Positions 17,072 to 26,112 of a stretch of 41,626 bases of DNA are shown here, piece by piece. Origin of the DNA: Clostridia bacterium (lineage in GTDB: Bacteria; Bacillota; Clostridia; Oscillospirales; Acutalibacteraceae); the NCBI GenBank assembly GCA_017403265.1, contig JAFQOJ010000009.1:1-41626 (forward strand). Reading direction: 5' to 3'. The notes below the pieces were generated by a model. The model had not been told where the DNA came from and did no database searches. It worked only from the letters and a program-made list of their open reading frames with translations. The position numbers and the translations under genes are program-made. How positions within the stretch are numbered: the stretch's first letter is position 1; every line of letters starts with the position of its first letter.

Positions 17072-18256
17072 GTGAACGATTACGATTATCAAAATAATTT
17101 TTATAGCTTTGAGCCGAAGCCTAAAAAGAAAAAGAAAAAATATGGTGTGCGTATGATTTTATGCACTTCTATTTTAAGTGCCTTAATCGGTTTTGGGGGT
17201 GCATTCGGCGGTTTTTACTATTTAAGTCAAAGCGGTGCTTTTGGTAATGATAGTGCCATCCAAATGCCCATACAGGAGAATAATGTCAACATAAATGTTG
17301 ATGAGCAGGCTGCATCTGTAGTTGAAGCGGTAGCAAAAAAAGTAACACCGAGCGTTGTAGGTATCAGAACAACTACTTCTGTACAAAGCTTTTTCGGCAA
17401 CAGTGAAGCAAGCGGGGAAGGTAGCGGTGTAGTTTACAGTAAAGACGGATATATCGTAACCAACTACCATGTAATTTCGGGTGCTATAGAAAGCTCAAAC
17501 GGTAAAATTGAAGTCTTCTTAGGTGATTTAGATACCAAAGCTTATACAGCTACGGTTGTTGGCTACAATATTTCTACCGACTTGGCGGTTATAAAGATTG
17601 ACGCTAAAAATCTTACTGCTATTGAAATAGCAGATTCTTCTAAGCTTAATGTGGGTCAGTATGTTATTACTGTAGGCAACCCAGGTGGACTTGAATTTAT
17701 GGATAGCGTAACCTATGGTGTCATAAGCGGTCTTAACCGCGTAGTATCAAGCGATTCGTCAGTTTCGCTTATTCAAACCGATGCCGCTATAAACCCTGGT
17801 AACTCGGGTGGTGCGCTTGTTAATGTTAACGGTGAGCTTGTAGGTATAAATTCCTCTAAAATTGTGTCTGAAGAATTTGAAGGTATGGGTTTTGCAGTAC
17901 CTTCAAATTTGGTGGTGGAAATTTGCAATAAAATAATCGAAAACGAAAATTCACCCGAGCCTTATTTAGGTATTACTTTAAGTGAAAAATACACTTCTTC
18001 TGTGCTTTCGTTCTACGGCTATCCTTCGGGTGCTGTAGTGCTTAGTGTGTTTGAAGGAAGCCCGGCTTATAATGCAGGAATAAGACGCGGCGACATTATT
18101 ACTTCCTTTAACGGAAAAGCTGTAAAGGATTATGAGGCGTTTGACGACTTAATTTCACAAACCAAACCAAATGATAAAATACCGCTTGAAATTTACCGTA
18201 ATGGCAGAACCTATTCAACAACTGTAACTATTGGTTCTAACACACAGGTTGAATAA
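17072..18256 (+). CDS. htrA: HtrA/DegP-type membrane-anchored serine protease with PDZ domain
   Basis: The 394-residue protein starts with GTG at 17072, with AAGGAG (17058-17063) 8 bases upstream. A short, very basic cytoplasmic stretch (PKPKKKKKKYG) precedes one membrane segment (about residues 27-50), so the protease domain is extracytoplasmic. The catalytic triad is visible: His in TNYHVISG (about 133), Asp in STDLAVIKI (about 170) and Ser in NPGNSGGALV (about 245). A single PDZ domain follows (residues about 300-385; SPAYNAGIRRGDIITSFNGKAV). Such proteases handle misfolded exported proteins under envelope stress. It appears to be a single gene. I see no convincing -35 element, though a TATAAT lies at 17030-17035. 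Confidence 0.95.
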   Translation: MNDYDYQNNFYSFEPKPKKKKKKYGVRMILCTSILSALIGFGGAFGGFYYLSQSGAFGNDSAIQMPIQENNVNINVDEQAASVVEAVAKKVTPSVVGIRTTTSVQSFFGNSEASGEGSGVVYSKDGYIVTNYHVISGAIESSNGKIEVFLGDLDTKAYTATVVGYNISTDLAVIKIDAKNLTAIEIADSSKLNVGQYVITVGNPGGLEFMDSVTYGVISGLNRVVSSDSSVSLIQTDAAINPGNSGGALVNVNGELVGINSSKIVSEEFEGMGFAVPSNLVVEICNKIIENENSPEPYLGITLSEKYTSSVLSFYGYPSGAVVLSVFEGSPAYNAGIRRGDIITSFNGKAVKDYEAFDDLISQTKPNDKIPLEIYRNGRTYSTTVTIGSNTQVE

Positions 18257-18288
18257 TTTTTTAGCGATAAAAATTATTTTACAAAAAG

Positions 18289-18319
18289 TGTTGCATTTTG
18301 AATTTTATTGTGTTATAAT
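18289..18319 (+). promoter_or_regulatory. Promoter of rpsT (extended -10)
   Basis: TATAAT (18314-18319) is preceded by TGT, an extended -10. TTGCAT (18289-18294) is a weak -35 with a long 19-base spacer. Confidence 0.55.
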
Positions 18320-18355
18320 GATATGCAATTGAGAAAAATGATAGGAGGTGTCTTG

Positions 18356-18619
18356 ATGCCTAATATTAAATCTGCTAAGAAAAGAGTACTTATCAGCAAA
18401 GCTAATTATGAAAAGAATAAGGCTTACCGTTCTGCTTTAAGAACTGCTGTTAAAAAAGCTGATGCTGCTATCGATGCTAAGAGTGACGATATGGCTGCAG
18501 TTGTTACTGAAGCCGTTAAGAAGATCGACCAGGCTGCTACTAAGGGCATTATCCACAAGAATAATGCTGCAAGAAAGAAATCTGCTTTGGTTACACGCTT
18601 CAATAAGGTTAATGCTTAA
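18356..18619 (+). CDS. rpsT: 30S ribosomal protein S20
   Basis: I start it at the ATG at 18356 (MPNIKSAKKRVLISKAN). AGGAGGTG (18343-18350) lies 5 bases upstream, while upstream in-frame starts run through the promoter. The 87-residue length is normal for bS20, which binds 16S rRNA. The N-terminal NIKSAKKRV signature and the lysine- and alanine-rich helices, ending HKNNAARKKSALVTRFN, are complete. It is transcribed alone, between its own promoter and the hairpin at 18632-18662. The nearly perfect Shine-Dalgarno site and biased codons fit high expression. Confidence 0.97.
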   Translation: MPNIKSAKKRVLISKANYEKNKAYRSALRTAVKKADAAIDAKSDDMAAVVTEAVKKIDQAATKGIIHKNNAARKKSALVTRFNKVNA

Positions 18620-18631
18620 TTTAGAAATTTT

Positions 18632-18662
18632 ACCCAAGCGTCAAAAGATGCTTGGGTTTTTT
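18632..18662 (+). terminator. Intrinsic terminator after rpsT
   Basis: ACCCAAGCGTC (18632-18642) pairs with GATGCTTGGGT (18647-18657, one G-T pair) around an AAAA loop and is followed by six T. Confidence 0.9.
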
Positions 18663-18711
18663 CTATAAATTGTGTAATGTTAACAATTTGACAAAAAATC
18701 CCGTTTAAGTA

Positions 18712-18740
18712 TTGAAATTTGCAATTAAATCGTATATAAT
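18712..18740 (+). promoter_or_regulatory. Promoter of pckG
   Basis: TTGAAA (18712-18717), a 17-base spacer and a perfect TATAAT (18735-18740). Transcription should start near 18747, leaving a leader of about 34 bases with AAGGAG before the ATG. Confidence 0.75.
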
Positions 18741-18780
18741 ATATAAAGGTAAAAATGCGATTTTAAAAGGAGAATTTAAA

Positions 18781-20565
18781 ATGACCAATAACAAAACCGT
18801 ATTAAAATGGTTGGACGAAATGCAAGAGCTTTTAACACCTGATAAGGTTGTTTGGGTTGACGGCACTCATGAGCAAACCGAAGAGCTTCGCAAAATTGCT
18901 GTAGAGCTTGGCGAGCTTGAGGCTTTAAATCAGGAAAAATTACCTGATTGTTATCTTCACAGAACCAATCCTAACGACGTTGCCCGTGTAGAAGACCGTA
19001 CCTTCATTTGTACTACTACAAAAGAAGAAGCAGGCCCTACTAATAACTGGTGTGACCCTAAAGAAATGTACGAAAAGCTTTATAATATTGCACGTGGTTC
19101 TTATAAAGGTAGAACAATGTATGTTATTCCTTATTCGATGGGCCCTGTAGGTTCACCTATTGCTAAAATTGGTATTGAAGTAACCGACTCTGTTTACGTT
19201 GTTCTTAATATGCTTATCATGACTCGCGTAAATAAGCAAGTTTTAGAAGTTTTAGGCGATAGTAATGACTGGGTTCGCGGTTTACATTCACGCTGTGATG
19301 TTGACCCCGAAAAGAGATATATTTGCCACTTCCCGCAGGATAATACCATTATTTCTGTAAACTCGGGCTATGGCGGAAATGTTTTATTAGGTAAAAAGTG
19401 CTTTGCACTTCGTATTGCTTCTTACCAAGGCTGGAAAGAGGGATGGATGGCTGAGCATATGCTCATCTTGGGTCTTGAGAATCCTAAGGGTGAAGTTAAG
19501 TATGTTGCAGCAGCATTCCCGTCTGCTTGCGGTAAAACCAACCTTGCTATGCTTATTCCACCCGAATATTTACGCAAGAAAGGTTATAAGATTTGGACTG
19601 TAGGTGACGATATTGCTTGGATGAAGATAGGTAAAGACGGTCGTCTTTATGCTATTAACCCCGAAAACGGATTCTTTGGTGTTGCGCCAGGTACTAACGA
19701 AAAATCTAACTTTAATGCTCTTGAAAGCACTAAGAAGGGTACTATTTTCACCAACGTTGCTCATGTTATGGATGACAACACAGTTTGGTGGGAAGGTTTA
19801 AATAAAAACTTACCTGAAAATGCTATCGACTGGCGTGGCAATCCTTGGGATCCTGCTAAATTTGATAAGGCTGATAAATCCACCTGTGCTGCACATCCCA
19901 ACTCAAGATTTACCGCTCCTGCTGAAAATTGCCCCTGTATTTCTCCCGAATTTAACAGTGGCGAAGGTGTACCGATTTCTGCTATTATCTTCGGTGGTAG
20001 ACGTGCTAAGTGCGCTCCGCTTGTATATCAATCAAAGGATTGGGTTAACGGTGTATTCGTAGGCTCTGCCATGGCATCTGAAACCACTGCAGCCGCCGCT
20101 GGTGCAGTTGGTGTTGTTCGCCGCGACCCAATGGCTATGTTGCCATTCTGTGGTTACCATATGGGTGACTACTTCAAGCATTGGCTCAGTATGGGTGAAA
20201 AGCTTGGCGACAAGGCTCCCAAAATCTTTAATGTTAACTGGTTCCGTACCGATGATGAAGGCAACTTCATTTGGCCTGGTTTTGGCGACAATATGCGTGT
20301 TCTTAACTGGATTATCGACCGTTGCGAAGGCAAAGCTGATGCTACTGAAACTGCTATTGGTTATGTTCCGAAGCCAGAAGATATTGACCTTACAGATTTA
20401 GATATGGATATCGAAACCTTAAAGGAAATCTTAACAGTTGATAAGGCTGTATGGGAACAAGAAGCTGCTGAAATTACCGAGCATTACAAGAAGTTTGGCG
20501 ACAAGCTTCCTGATGCTTTAAAGCGACAGCTTGAAAATCTTAAAGCAAATCTTGCAAAGATGTAA
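18781..20565 (+). CDS. pckG: Phosphoenolpyruvate carboxykinase (GTP)
   Basis: The ATG at 18781 follows an AAGGAG site; earlier in-frame starts lie within the promoter. This gives 594 residues, the usual GTP-PEPCK length. The enzyme interconverts oxaloacetate + GTP with PEP + CO2 + GDP. GTP-type motifs are clear: FPSACGKTNLAML with the reactive Cys (about 250) before the P-loop Lys, KIWTVGDDIAWM, NPENGFFGVAPGTN, RFTAPAENCP, GVPISAIIFGGRR, GSAMASETTAAA and RRDPMAMLPFCGYHMGDYF. In fermentative Clostridia the enzyme can run in the anaplerotic direction, which would supply oxaloacetate for the Re-citrate synthase operon at 37643. That link is inference. The gene is monocistronic. Confidence 0.96.
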   Translation: MTNNKTVLKWLDEMQELLTPDKVVWVDGTHEQTEELRKIAVELGELEALNQEKLPDCYLHRTNPNDVARVEDRTFICTTTKEEAGPTNNWCDPKEMYEKLYNIARGSYKGRTMYVIPYSMGPVGSPIAKIGIEVTDSVYVVLNMLIMTRVNKQVLEVLGDSNDWVRGLHSRCDVDPEKRYICHFPQDNTIISVNSGYGGNVLLGKKCFALRIASYQGWKEGWMAEHMLILGLENPKGEVKYVAAAFPSACGKTNLAMLIPPEYLRKKGYKIWTVGDDIAWMKIGKDGRLYAINPENGFFGVAPGTNEKSNFNALESTKKGTIFTNVAHVMDDNTVWWEGLNKNLPENAIDWRGNPWDPAKFDKADKSTCAAHPNSRFTAPAENCPCISPEFNSGEGVPISAIIFGGRRAKCAPLVYQSKDWVNGVFVGSAMASETTAAAAGAVGVVRRDPMAMLPFCGYHMGDYFKHWLSMGEKLGDKAPKIFNVNWFRTDDEGNFIWPGFGDNMRVLNWIIDRCEGKADATETAIGYVPKPEDIDLTDLDMDIETLKEILTVDKAVWEQEAAEITEHYKKFGDKLPDALKRQLENLKANLAKM

Positions 20566-20571
20566 TTTTAT

Positions 20572-20598
20572 AAAAATCCCGCGTTTGCGGGATTTTTT
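20572..20598 (+). terminator. Intrinsic terminator after pckG
   Basis: AAAAATCCCGC (20572-20582) pairs with GCGGGATTTTT (20587-20597) around a GTTT loop, ending in a T run. Confidence 0.92.
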
Positions 20599-20607
20599 CT
20601 ATTTTTA

Positions 20608-20636
20608 TTGACATTATTTGTGGCGTTTGATATATT
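20608..20636 (+). promoter_or_regulatory. Promoter of the SGNH hydrolase gene
   Basis: Consensus TTGACA (20608-20613), a 17-base spacer and TATATT (20631-20636). It lies only 10 bases behind the pckG terminator. Confidence 0.75.
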
Positions 20637-20670
20637 GAATTTAATAAAATTTATGCGTGGGGTGAATACT

Positions 20671-21537
20671 TTGGCGTTATATGATAATGTTGTAATTTGC
20701 TTTGGTGATAGCATTACTGAAGGAATGGGTATGAAGCGACCAGATGCATATCCCGGTGTTTTGGGAAAGTATTTGGAAGGTCAGTTTACGGTTTTAAATG
20801 CAGGTGTAGGCGGCGAAAACAGTTATACAATTTGTTCACGCGCAAACGCTTTACCTTTTACTGTTACAAATGAAGTTGTTTTTGAAAAAGGTGAGTATGA
20901 ATATACATCAGACTATAAAATTTTTTCGGGTATTAACGGTGAAAAGATTTGTTATCGCTATGCTTGTATGGGGCGTGAGCTCCCAATTTCAAGCCTTATT
21001 ATCGGCGGTAAAAAATATTCCTTGCGTTGTGATAGAGTTGGCAAAGAAGAATACGACAAATATGTTCTAAAACGCGAAAATGCCGATGAGCGCGAGATTA
21101 TTCCCGTAGGCACTCTTATTGAGTATGATTATAGTGAAATATATAATTATTGTTATTGTAGTATACTCTTACAGGGTGCTAATGATGGCGATATGCCGAT
21201 AGATATTATTATTGACCGATATAAAAAAATTGAAGCACTAAATGACCGTTTTATTGCTCTTATTCCGCATTATCGAGATGATGAAACGGCTGAACTATTC
21301 AATGAAAGTTTTCCTAATAAGTGTGTTGATCTTCGCGAATATTGTAAAGAGCAGTTTTGGATTGACTATAACATCCAAAAAAACCAAGCTGATATATATT
21401 GCATTAACGAAGGGATTTTGTCAAGAAGATTCACCTATAAAAACAACTATCGCGACTGTCATTTAAATGAATTAGGATACAAAATTTTGGCCGATTTAAT
21501 CTACAAAAAAGGCATAGAATTAGGCTATTGGAAATGA
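20671..21537 (+). CDS. SGNH/GDSL-family hydrolase with an internal insertion
   Basis: I use the TTG at 20671 (MALYDNVVICFGDS), 5 bases after GGGGTGA (20659-20665), because upstream in-frame starts overlap the promoter. This gives 288 residues. Block I ICFGDSITEG carries the nucleophile Ser14, block II VLNAGVGGEN is at 41-50, and block III is QGAND (Asn171). The C-terminal HLNELGYKILA holds the catalytic His264. Between blocks II and III lie about 115 residues rich in predicted beta strands, much longer than in minimal SGNH enzymes. The Asp before the catalytic His is spaced D-C-H rather than the usual D-x-x-H. No signal peptide is seen, so it should be cytoplasmic. The substrate is unknown; ester or acetyl removal from a carbohydrate is typical of the family. 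Confidence 0.8.
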   Translation: MALYDNVVICFGDSITEGMGMKRPDAYPGVLGKYLEGQFTVLNAGVGGENSYTICSRANALPFTVTNEVVFEKGEYEYTSDYKIFSGINGEKICYRYACMGRELPISSLIIGGKKYSLRCDRVGKEEYDKYVLKRENADEREIIPVGTLIEYDYSEIYNYCYCSILLQGANDGDMPIDIIIDRYKKIEALNDRFIALIPHYRDDETAELFNESFPNKCVDLREYCKEQFWIDYNIQKNQADIYCINEGILSRRFTYKNNYRDCHLNELGYKILADLIYKKGIELGYWK

Positions 21538-21547
21538 TAAATTTTAT

Positions 21548-21582
21548 AAATCACAGCGACTAAAAAATTGCTGTGATTTTTT
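21548..21582 (+). terminator. Intrinsic terminator after the SGNH hydrolase gene
   Basis: AAATCACAGC (21548-21557) pairs with GCTGTGATTT (21570-21579), followed by T residues. Confidence 0.85.
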
Positions 21583-21593
21583 ATTTCTTTTCC

Positions 21594-21622
21594 TTGCAAT
21601 ATAATGTAAATTATAGTATAAT
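21594..21622 (+). promoter_or_regulatory. Promoter in front of miaB and the 15-gene run
   Basis: TTGCAA (21594-21599), a 17-base spacer and a perfect TATAAT (21617-21622). Confidence 0.7.
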
Positions 21623-21652
21623 ATTATATTATATAAATTGGGAGATTATGTT

Positions 21653-23056
21653 TTGAATTTAAGCGTTAATGCTAACAGTATTTTGGACGAGCAATTAGGA
21701 TACGCGAAGCGTGTTTTATCATTGGCTCCTACCGTTTACGGCAATAATCCTAAAGCTTGTGTTATAACATTCGGTTGTCAACAAAATGTAAGTGATTCAG
21801 AGCGCCTTAAGGGAATGCTTTATGAAATGGGTTACACAATTGTTGACGAAACCGAAAATGCCGATTTCATTATTTTTAATACCTGTGCTGTTCGTGAGCA
21901 CGCAGAAGACAGGGTTTTTGGCAACATTGGTACAACCAAAAAAATTAAAAAAGAACGCCCAAACACAATTATTGCGGTTTGTGGGTGTATGGTACAGCAA
22001 AAGCATATAGCAGAAAAAATCCGCAAAAGCTACCCTTATGTTGATTTTGTTTTGGGTACTCATGTTGAACACCGCTTGCCTGAATTTATTTACAAGCGTT
22101 TAAATGGTGGCGGACGAGTTTTTGAACTCAGTATGGAAGATAATACCATTATTGAAGATTTACCTACAAGGCGTGACGGAAAATTTAAAGGCTGGCTACC
22201 TATTATGTATGGCTGCAACAATTTTTGTACTTACTGTATTGTGCCTTATGTAAGGGGGCGCGAACGCTCGCGTGAGCCCGAAAAAATCATTGCTGAGTTT
22301 AAGCAAATGATTAAGGACGGCTATAAGGATATTACTCTTTTAGGTCAGAATGTTAATTCCTACGGCAAGGGCGAGGCTCACGGTGTGAATTTTGCTAAGC
22401 TTTTAAGAATGCTCAACGACATCGAAGGTGAGTTTGTTATAAGGTTTATGACATCCCACCCAAAAGACTGCACAATTGAGCTTTTGGATACCATAAAAGA
22501 ATGCAAAAAGGTATCAAGGCATTTACATCTGCCGTTTCAATCGGGTAGTAGCAGAATACTTGCACTAATGAACCGCTACTACAACCGAGAAAAATATTTA
22601 GAGCTAATTAAAAACGCTAAAGAGCGTATACCTGATGTTGACCTTACAAGCGATATTATAGTAGGCTTTCCAGGTGAAACCTACGAAGATTTTAAGGAAA
22701 CCTTAAGTCTTGTGAATGAAGTTAAGTTTGCATCACTTTTCACATTTATTTATTCAAAGCGAAAGGGTACACCTGCCGCCGAGATGCCTGATAATATTTC
22801 ACGTGCTGAAAAGGGAAAATGGTTTAGTGAACTTCTTTTAGCACAAGAAAAGGTTGCAGAAAATAACATACAAAAGTTTTTAGGTAAAACCTATCGCGTT
22901 TTGTGTGACAGTCATTCCGAAAAGGAAGGGTATATGAGCGGCCACACAAACGGCACTGCGGTAGTTGAATTTAAAGCCGATGCGAGTATGCTAGGCTGTT
23001 TTGTAAATATTAAAATAGAATCCTATGATAATGGATTTATTGGAAAAATTATTTAA
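21653..23056 (+). CDS. miaB: tRNA-2-methylthio-N6-dimethylallyladenosine synthase
   Basis: I choose TTG at 21653 (MNLSVNANSILDEQ) because GGGAG (21640-21644) is placed 8 bases upstream; this gives 467 residues. MiaB is a radical-SAM methylthiotransferase acting on i6A37 of tRNAs. Its auxiliary cluster ligands are visible in VITFGCQQNVSDSERL, NTCAVREHAEDR and VCGCMVQQ. The radical-SAM triad is in YGCNNFCTYCIVPYVRGRERSR. A C-terminal TRAM domain begins near FLGKTYRVL. miaA, which makes the i6A substrate, lies further down the same run at 28018. The miaB - YlbF/YmcA gene - mutS - mutL order matches B. subtilis ymcB-ymcA-(cotE)-mutS-mutL. Confidence 0.96.
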   Translation: MNLSVNANSILDEQLGYAKRVLSLAPTVYGNNPKACVITFGCQQNVSDSERLKGMLYEMGYTIVDETENADFIIFNTCAVREHAEDRVFGNIGTTKKIKKERPNTIIAVCGCMVQQKHIAEKIRKSYPYVDFVLGTHVEHRLPEFIYKRLNGGGRVFELSMEDNTIIEDLPTRRDGKFKGWLPIMYGCNNFCTYCIVPYVRGRERSREPEKIIAEFKQMIKDGYKDITLLGQNVNSYGKGEAHGVNFAKLLRMLNDIEGEFVIRFMTSHPKDCTIELLDTIKECKKVSRHLHLPFQSGSSRILALMNRYYNREKYLELIKNAKERIPDVDLTSDIIVGFPGETYEDFKETLSLVNEVKFASLFTFIYSKRKGTPAAEMPDNISRAEKGKWFSELLLAQEKVAENNIQKFLGKTYRVLCDSHSEKEGYMSGHTNGTAVVEFKADASMLGCFVNIKIESYDNGFIGKII

Positions 23057-23071
23057 AAAGAGGTATTAAAA

Positions 23072-23476
23072 ATGGATGTAATCACAAAAGCACGCGAATT
23101 GGGAAAAGTAATTCAACAAGACGAGCGTTTTATTCGCTTTGCTAAAGCAAGGCTTGCTAACGATAACGATACTGATTTACAGAACGCTATCGGTAACTTT
23201 AACATCAAGCGTATGGAGCTTGAAAAAGCTGCAAGCGAAGAAAACAAAGACGAAGAAAAAATTAAAGAATTAAACGAAGAGCTTCGCAAGGTATACGGTG
23301 AAATTATGGCAAGTGAAGCTATGGTTGAATACAATACCGCTAAAGCGTTGCTAGACCAAATGATGAGCGAAGTAAACATTGTGCTTTCAAAGTCACTTGA
23401 CGGTGAAGACCCCGAAACATTAACCGTTGATAGCGGTTGCACAGGTAGCTGTTCTACCTGTGGCGGATGTCACTAA
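23072..23476 (+). CDS. YlbF/YmcA (RicF/RicA)-family protein with cysteine-rich tail
   Basis: The 134-residue helical protein matches the YlbF/YmcA family (MDVITKARELGKVIQQDERFIRF... NLNE-like NFNIKRMELEKAA...). In B. subtilis two such proteins and YaaT form the Ric complex, which affects RNase Y-dependent mRNA maturation, sporulation and biofilm formation and binds [4Fe-4S] clusters. This protein ends SGCTGSCSTCGGCH, four cysteines in 14 residues, plausible cluster or metal ligands. Its place directly after miaB and before mutS is that of B. subtilis ymcA, but the sequence alone does not tell RicA from RicF. AGAGGT lies about 9 bases before the ATG. Confidence 0.82.
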   Translation: MDVITKARELGKVIQQDERFIRFAKARLANDNDTDLQNAIGNFNIKRMELEKAASEENKDEEKIKELNEELRKVYGEIMASEAMVEYNTAKALLDQMMSEVNIVLSKSLDGEDPETLTVDSGCTGSCSTCGGCH

Positions 23477-23511
23477 TTAAAGATTACAAGAATTTAGGAG
23501 TGTTGGTTTAA

Positions 23512-26112
23512 ATGGCTGAATTATCCCCGATGATGAAGCAATACAACCAAATAAAAGCTGAAAACCAGGACAGTATTCTGTTCTACCGTGTGGGCGATTT
23601 CTATGAAATGTTTTTTGAAGATGCTAAAAAAGCATCCGAAGAATTAGAACTCGTATTAACGGGTAAGGAATGCGGTTTAGAAGAGCGCGCGCCAATGTGC
23701 GGTGTGCCTTATCACAGTTGCGAAGCGTATATTGCAAGACTTATTGATAAAGGCTATAAGGTTGCTATATGCGAACAAACTGAGGACCCTTCTAAAGCCA
23801 AAGGTCTTGTTAAGCGTGAGATTATAAGAACTATCACACCTGGTACTGTTTTGGAAGACAATATGCTTGAAGAAGGTAAAAATAATTATCTTTGTAGTAT
23901 TGCTTTTTGTGATGGGGATACGGGTCTTTGTTTTTGTGATGCTTCAACAGGTGAATGTCATGCAACCGCACTTCCTAAAGACAATTTTCAAAATAAAATT
24001 ATTGACGAGCTTTCGCGCTTTTCTCCGCGAGAGATACTAATCCCTAAAAACTTTTTGATTAAAGCACCTATTGTGGATGAGTTTTTAAAACTAAACTTTA
24101 CAGGTGTTATTACCGAACGCGAAGATGAAGCTTTCTTACCTAAAATTAAAGAACCCTTAATATTAAGGCATTTTAATATTATAAGTGTTGAAGCTTTAGG
24201 GTTTGAAACAGGTTCGCCAATATCTTCGGCCCTTGGTGCAGTGCTTGATTATCTTTACGAAACAGGTGTAAACGGTCACGTTACTGTAAACAATGTTAAT
24301 ATATATACCGATAGTCAGTATATGCGTATGGATGTTACGGTTGTACGCAATCTTGAACTTTGCGAAACCTTGCGTACAAAATCCAAAAAAGGCTCGCTTT
24401 TATGGGTGATTGACAAAACAAAAACCGCTATGGGCAAACGCCTTATGCGTAACTGGGTTTTACAGCCTTTATTAAACCTTACTACTATAAATTATAGGCT
24501 TAATGCTGTGGACGAGCTTGTATCTAATGTGATTTTACGCGGTGAAATTATTGAAAGCCTTTACGGTATACGTGATATTGAGCGTATTATGTCGAAAATC
24601 GTGTACGGTACCGCAAATGCAAAGGACCTACTCAATCTTTCACTCACTGCAAAAAAATTCCCAAATTTAAAAGTTTTATTACAAGAAACAAACCCTAAAC
24701 TTTTAAAAGAAATTTATAACAATATTGACACCTTAGAAGATATTACAAGCCTTATTGATTCGGCTATCAATGAAAATGCACCCTTGACGCTTAGAGAAGG
24801 CGGAATTATTAAAGACGGGTACAATGAAATTGTTGATACTCTTCGTCACGATATGAATGGCGGTACTTCTATTCTTGCCGAAATTGAAGCGAAAGAGAAA
24901 GAACGCACAGGCATAAAGAATTTGCGCGTACGGTATAATAAGGTTTTCGGTTATTATATAGAGGTTACAAACTCTTTCCTTGATAAAGTGCCAGAAGATT
25001 ACATAAGAAAGCAAACCCTTACAAATGCCGAAAGATTTATAACCGAAGAATTAAAAGAAATTGAAAAACGTGTACTTACCGCTAAGGATAAAATAATTCA
25101 AATAGAGTACGAAATATTTGATAATATCCGTAAAACTGTGGCAAACGAGGTCAAGCGTTTTCAGAAAACCGCTTCTGCTATTGCAATGCTTGATGTATTA
25201 GCATCCTTTGCGTTTATTTCTTCGGAAAATTATTATACAAGACCGCTTGTAAACAATAGCGGTAATATAAACATTAAATCTGGCAGACACCCTGTAGTAG
25301 AACAGGTTATAAAAATGCCTTTTGTTTCTAACGATACATTTTTAGATACTAAAGATAACCGTTGCGCTATTATTACCGGTCCTAATATGGCAGGTAAATC
25401 TACGTATATGCGTCAAACCGCTTTAATTACACTTTTAGCGCAAATAGGTTGTTTTGTTCCTGCCGAATATGCCGAAATCGGTATTGTTGATGCGATTTTT
25501 ACCCGTGTAGGCGCATCTGACGATTTAGCTTCAGGTCAGTCTACCTTTATGGTGGAAATGAGCGAGGTTGCTTCAATCCTTAAAAATGCTACCAAAAACA
25601 GTTTATTGATTCTTGACGAAATTGGACGCGGTACATCTACCTATGACGGTATGTCGATTGCTAAAAGCGTACTCGAATATGTAGTAAATAAAAAGACTTT
25701 GGGCGCTAAGGTTTTATTTGCAACCCATTATCATGAGCTTACTTCTATGGAAGAACAGTTAAGCGGCGTAAAAAATTATAATATCGCGGTTAAAAAACGC
25801 GGTGATGATATAACCTTCTTGCGTCGTATTGTTAAGGGTGGTGCCGACCGCAGTTACGGTATTGAAGTTGCAAAATTAAGCGGTATACCGAACTCGGTTA
25901 TTGAACGCGCAAAACAAATTTTAAAGGAAACCGAAGAGCAAGGGATAGTTACCTATAAATCCCCAGAAAATCCCGATATGCAGTTGTCCCTAGAAACGCA
26001 AAATGCGCAAGATATATACAAAGAACTTTCGGCTATTGATGTTAATACATTAACACCGATTGAAGCTATGCAGATACTTTTTGATATTTGTAACAGAGCT
26101 AAAGATATTTAA
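23512..26112 (+). CDS. mutS: DNA mismatch repair protein MutS
   Basis: The 866-residue length is typical of MutS1, which recognises mismatches and recruits MutL. The N-terminal mismatch-binding motif is clear (FYRVGDFYEMFFEDA; the Phe and Glu of the F-x-E element read the mismatch). The core lever and clamp domains follow (VRYNKVFGYYIEVTNSFLDKVPEDY). The C-terminal ATPase has Walker A TGPNMAGKSTYMRQTALI, SGQSTFMVEMSE, Walker B LLILDEIGRGTSTYDGMSIA and FATHYHELTSM. AGGAG lies at 23496-23500 upstream. mutL follows after 16 bases. Confidence 0.97.
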   Translation: MAELSPMMKQYNQIKAENQDSILFYRVGDFYEMFFEDAKKASEELELVLTGKECGLEERAPMCGVPYHSCEAYIARLIDKGYKVAICEQTEDPSKAKGLVKREIIRTITPGTVLEDNMLEEGKNNYLCSIAFCDGDTGLCFCDASTGECHATALPKDNFQNKIIDELSRFSPREILIPKNFLIKAPIVDEFLKLNFTGVITEREDEAFLPKIKEPLILRHFNIISVEALGFETGSPISSALGAVLDYLYETGVNGHVTVNNVNIYTDSQYMRMDVTVVRNLELCETLRTKSKKGSLLWVIDKTKTAMGKRLMRNWVLQPLLNLTTINYRLNAVDELVSNVILRGEIIESLYGIRDIERIMSKIVYGTANAKDLLNLSLTAKKFPNLKVLLQETNPKLLKEIYNNIDTLEDITSLIDSAINENAPLTLREGGIIKDGYNEIVDTLRHDMNGGTSILAEIEAKEKERTGIKNLRVRYNKVFGYYIEVTNSFLDKVPEDYIRKQTLTNAERFITEELKEIEKRVLTAKDKIIQIEYEIFDNIRKTVANEVKRFQKTASAIAMLDVLASFAFISSENYYTRPLVNNSGNINIKSGRHPVVEQVIKMPFVSNDTFLDTKDNRCAIITGPNMAGKSTYMRQTALITLLAQIGCFVPAEYAEIGIVDAIFTRVGASDDLASGQSTFMVEMSEVASILKNATKNSLLILDEIGRGTSTYDGMSIAKSVLEYVVNKKTLGAKVLFATHYHELTSMEEQLSGVKNYNIAVKKRGDDITFLRRIVKGGADRSYGIEVAKLSGIPNSVIERAKQILKETEEQGIVTYKSPENPDMQLSLETQNAQDIYKELSAIDVNTLTPIEAMQILFDICNRAKDI

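Noticed and set aside
18308..18355. N-terminal extension of S20 from the TTG at 18308
   Set aside because: It would run through the -10 (18314-18319) and the Shine-Dalgarno site. S20 begins at MPNIKSAKKR, the family's usual start.
18712..18780. N-terminal extension of PEP carboxykinase from 18712
   Set aside because: The extension encodes the promoter region; the ATG at 18781 has a proper AAGGAG and gives the normal enzyme length.
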